Part shown: positions 23,016 to 24,552 of the stretch, in pieces
Layout of the letters: every line of letters starts with the position of its first letter
Position numbering within the stretch: the stretch's first letter is position 1
Assembly (NCBI GenBank): GCA_002482815.1
Contig: DLGS01000056.1
Location: 1-24,552, forward strand
Direction of reading: 5' to 3'
DNA length: 24,552 nt
DNA from: Bacteroidetes bacterium UBA7688
GTDB taxonomy: Bacteria > Bacteroidota > Bacteroidia > Chitinophagales > Chitinophagaceae
Made by a program: the position numbers and the translations under genes
Notes under the pieces: generated by a model
Told to the model about the DNA's origin: nothing
Databases searched by the model: none
Seen by the model: the letters and a program-made list of their open reading frames with translations, nothing else

Positions 23016-23052
23016 CTACTTTGAGTGCTTCTTTTTTTTCAATTTTTTTTTT
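23016..23052 (-). other. Frame break in ligD at adenine tracts, with a dnaX-type slippery heptamer
   Basis: On the minus strand the phosphoesterase frame crosses A10 (23052-23043), then TTG, then A8 and G (23039-23031), and stops at TAG (23018-23016). In that frame A AAA AAG (23037-23031) is correctly phased for a -1 slip, after which the next codons read EALKVAWD and continue into the ligase. One extra A in either tract has the same effect. No obvious stem-loop was found just downstream. Confidence 0.75.
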
Positions 23053-23690
23053 ACGGCAACTGTTTTCTTTGCATCGGCTGATTTCTTTTCCGGCTTTTCT
23101 CCAAGGATATTGTCACTTGTTTTTTCTACCTGTTCCAATGTTTTTTTCGAAAGTACCGATTTGTCTTTTTTAGTAATGTCAGCCGTGTCTGCGTATTTAT
23201 CATCGTGCTTAATCATCAGCCAGGCGTGTTCTCCCATTCCTTTAGTGCGCACGAGGGCATATTCGCCTTTAAGCTTTTTACCTTTTAATTTTATTTTCAG
23301 CGAACCACTTTTTAATTGTTTAAGCAATGATTTTTCCTGTGCGGCTTTGCCTTTCATTTTTTCAATTGGTTCAAATGTGCCTTCGTCCCAAACGATTACT
23401 GTGCCACCACCATACTGTCCTTCCGGAATAATCCCTTCAAATTTTCTATAATCGTAGGGATGATCTTCCACCATCATAGCCAACCTTTTTGTTTGCGGGT
23501 CAGTTGACGGCCCTTTGGGTACTGCCCAGCTTTTCAGCACACCATCCATTTCCAGCCTGAAATCATAATGGAGATGTGAAGCGGCATGTTTCTGCACCAC
23601 AAAAATCAGATTCTCTTCATTTGCTTTTCCTCCAAACGGCTCCGGTGTAATGTTGGGTGAGCGTTTCTTTTTATAGGTTGCAAGGCTCAT
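23016..23690 (-). CDS. ligD: LigD 3'-phosphoesterase domain (first part of a split ligD)
   Basis: 224 residues forming the LigD phosphoesterase module, which trims 3' phosphates and ribonucleotides at breaks before ligation. Catalytic and metal residues are in place: H35 (VVQKHAAS), H41 and D43 (HLHYDFRLEMDG) and H77 (VEDHPYDY); their spacing equals that of H42, H48, D50 and H84 of Pseudomonas LigD. PEGQYGGGTVIVWDEG (89-104) follows. The C-terminus (about 170-224) is a Lys/Glu-rich linker ending in an adenine-tract-encoded KKKLKKKKHSK just before the frame break. The ATG at 23690 is preferred to a TTG at 23726 because MSLATYKKKR is the usual LigD start. It lies 92 bp after the MpaB-like gene. 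Confidence 0.93.
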   Translation of the reverse strand: MSLATYKKKRSPNITPEPFGGKANEENLIFVVQKHAASHLHYDFRLEMDGVLKSWAVPKGPSTDPQTKRLAMMVEDHPYDYRKFEGIIPEGQYGGGTVIVWDEGTFEPIEKMKGKAAQEKSLLKQLKSGSLKIKLKGKKLKGEYALVRTKGMGEHAWLMIKHDDKYADTADITKKDKSVLSKKTLEQVEKTSDNILGEKPEKKSADAKKTVAVKKKLKKKKHSK

Positions 23691-23782
23691 TTTATTCTTA
23701 TTTGAGTAGTTCAAAGTAAAAACCAAATGATTGATTTTGCTTTATAGTTTTCTACTCCAAATCTTATATGATTATCCGCTTT

Positions 23783-24538
23783 CTATTGGTTTAGATTTCT
23801 AAGTGATGAATGAAACCGGGATGGCAACAGCAACGGCAGTACTTGTCTGTTGATGGTTTTACACCTTATAAATCTGTATAAAGCAATCAACAATCCAAAG
23901 GCCTTATTTCGCTTTGTCTGTAATAATTTTTGAACTTTTAAAGGTGTAAGCTGTGCCTGAACCTGCAACATTGTCCAATAGCGGAATGGCTTTAATTGTT
24001 TCTTATACTGGGCAAACAAATCAATACTGAAGTGACTGTTTTCAAGGTTTGTTTTCAGATGTTGCTTCCTGGCCTGCAACCATTCAGTATAGTTTTCCGG
24101 CAAATTTTGGAGGCCCATCCTGTTTCCTACAGCATTAAATACAGTAAAGACTTCTTCTTTTTCTGATTGTATAAGTTTATGCTCCAACAGTTCATAGGTG
24201 CTTATTGAATAAAAAATCAGCAGGAAAAGCACATCCCGGTAGGCCCAGTCCGGAATTGAAGTTCCTCTTTTTTCTTCCACTCCTTTGTGTATCATCGTTA
24301 TCTGGTCAATGGCAAGCAGTGCTTTTTCTTTTTCCATAAAAATAATTTTGTGTGCATACTCCACAGTTGAGAACATACGCCCGATTGGATCTTTTGGAAG
24401 TTTCCCTGTGAAGTATAGCCAGTCCACCGATTTATTTAAAGCAAACTCTGCTGCCGCACCTGCAAAAATGAATAGAACCATATCTGCATTGCCCCATATT
24501 TTGCGCACAATTGAATCATGCGCTACAAATGTTTCCAT
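23783..24538 (-). CDS. MpaB-like oxygenase family protein (DUF2236)
   Basis: A 251-residue protein resembling the DUF2236 family, which includes the latex-clearing protein Lcp and the fungal MpaB oxygenase. Seen: the N-terminal IVRKIWGNADMVLFIFAGAAAEFA (residues about 10-33, split by a hydrophobic helix), LPKDPIGRMFSTVEYAH (47-63), IHKGVEEKRGTSIPDW (about 83-98) and YRDVLFLLIFYSISTYELLE. Some family members bind heme; which reaction this one performs is unknown. There is no signal peptide but several hydrophobic helices, so it may be membrane-associated. It reads towards ligD on the same strand with a 92-bp gap, which may hold a ligD promoter. The C-terminal part (QVLPLLLPSRFHSSLR) is basic. 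The assignment rests on motif resemblance only. Confidence 0.72.
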   Translation of the reverse strand: METFVAHDSIVRKIWGNADMVLFIFAGAAAEFALNKSVDWLYFTGKLPKDPIGRMFSTVEYAHKIIFMEKEKALLAIDQITMIHKGVEEKRGTSIPDWAYRDVLFLLIFYSISTYELLEHKLIQSEKEEVFTVFNAVGNRMGLQNLPENYTEWLQARKQHLKTNLENSHFSIDLFAQYKKQLKPFRYWTMLQVQAQLTPLKVQKLLQTKRNKAFGLLIALYRFIRCKTINRQVLPLLLPSRFHSSLRNLNQ

Positions 24539-24552
24539 AATTGTTGTGTTGT

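Noticed and set aside
1..24552. CRISPR arrays, tRNA genes, insertion sequences, prophage or integrative elements
   Set aside because: No spaced direct repeats, cloverleaf sequences, transposase or integrase motifs were seen on either strand.

Overview
The window reads as a piece of chromosome from a member of the Bacteroidota, probably a Chitinophagaceae-like or other sphingobacterial lineage. The evidence is a TonB-dependent receptor with a carboxypeptidase-regulatory-like N-terminus, near absence of Shine-Dalgarno sequences, many TAnnTTTG/TAnnTTTA -7-type promoter boxes about 20-25 nt before start codons, and lipoproteins and families typical of that phylum. The species cannot be named from the sequence. 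No tRNA, rRNA, CRISPR array, insertion sequence, integrase or phage gene was found; the region looks like ordinary, densely packed chromosome.

Layout. 1-1463 (minus): a probable metal-handling operon of a Cys-rich exported protein, a one-Cys HMA-like exported protein and the start of a TonB-dependent receptor that runs off the window. 1616-2917 (plus): NhaA antiporter. 2940-5418 (minus): exported NagZ-like GH3 hexosaminidase, a small unknown protein and an App1-like phosphatidate phosphatase. 5487-6371 (plus): a diacylglycerol-kinase-family lipid kinase, divergent from the phosphatase. 6482-10452 (plus): an orphan lipoprotein, two small unknown proteins, a GT22 mannosyltransferase-like membrane protein and FabD. 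10524-10919 (minus): an LEA-like helical lipoprotein. 11016-11549 (plus): a DinB/YfiT-type metalloprotein. 11553-12833 (minus): TyrS. 12969-15515 (plus): an outer-membrane barrel, a Nif3-like protein and a coiled-coil C4 zinc-ribbon protein. 15662-19303 (plus): an M49 dipeptidyl-peptidase III-like lipoprotein, an exported CxxCxxC protein and a FAD oxidoreductase. 19363-24538 (minus): a cold-shock-domain protein, then a bacterial NHEJ operon (ku and ligD), headed by a DUF2236/MpaB-like protein.

How genes work together. Ku and LigD form the non-homologous end-joining machine. App1-like and DAG-kinase-like proteins would catalyse opposite steps between phosphatidate and diacylglycerol. Nif3-like and zinc-ribbon proteins form a tight two-gene unit. 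The first three genes look like a coordinated outer-membrane/periplasmic metal system.

Most notable: ligD is split into a phosphoesterase ORF and a ligase-polymerase ORF. The break lies at adenine tracts that include a dnaX-type A AAA AAG heptamer in the correct frame, where a single -1 shift would give one 884-residue LigD. This may be a homopolymer sequencing error, a true mutation, or productive slippage; the sequence alone cannot decide. No convincing wholly new multi-gene system was found. The best candidates for uncharacterised biology are the metal module at 1-1463 and the CxxCxxC protein joined to a FAD oxidoreductase at 17852-19303.
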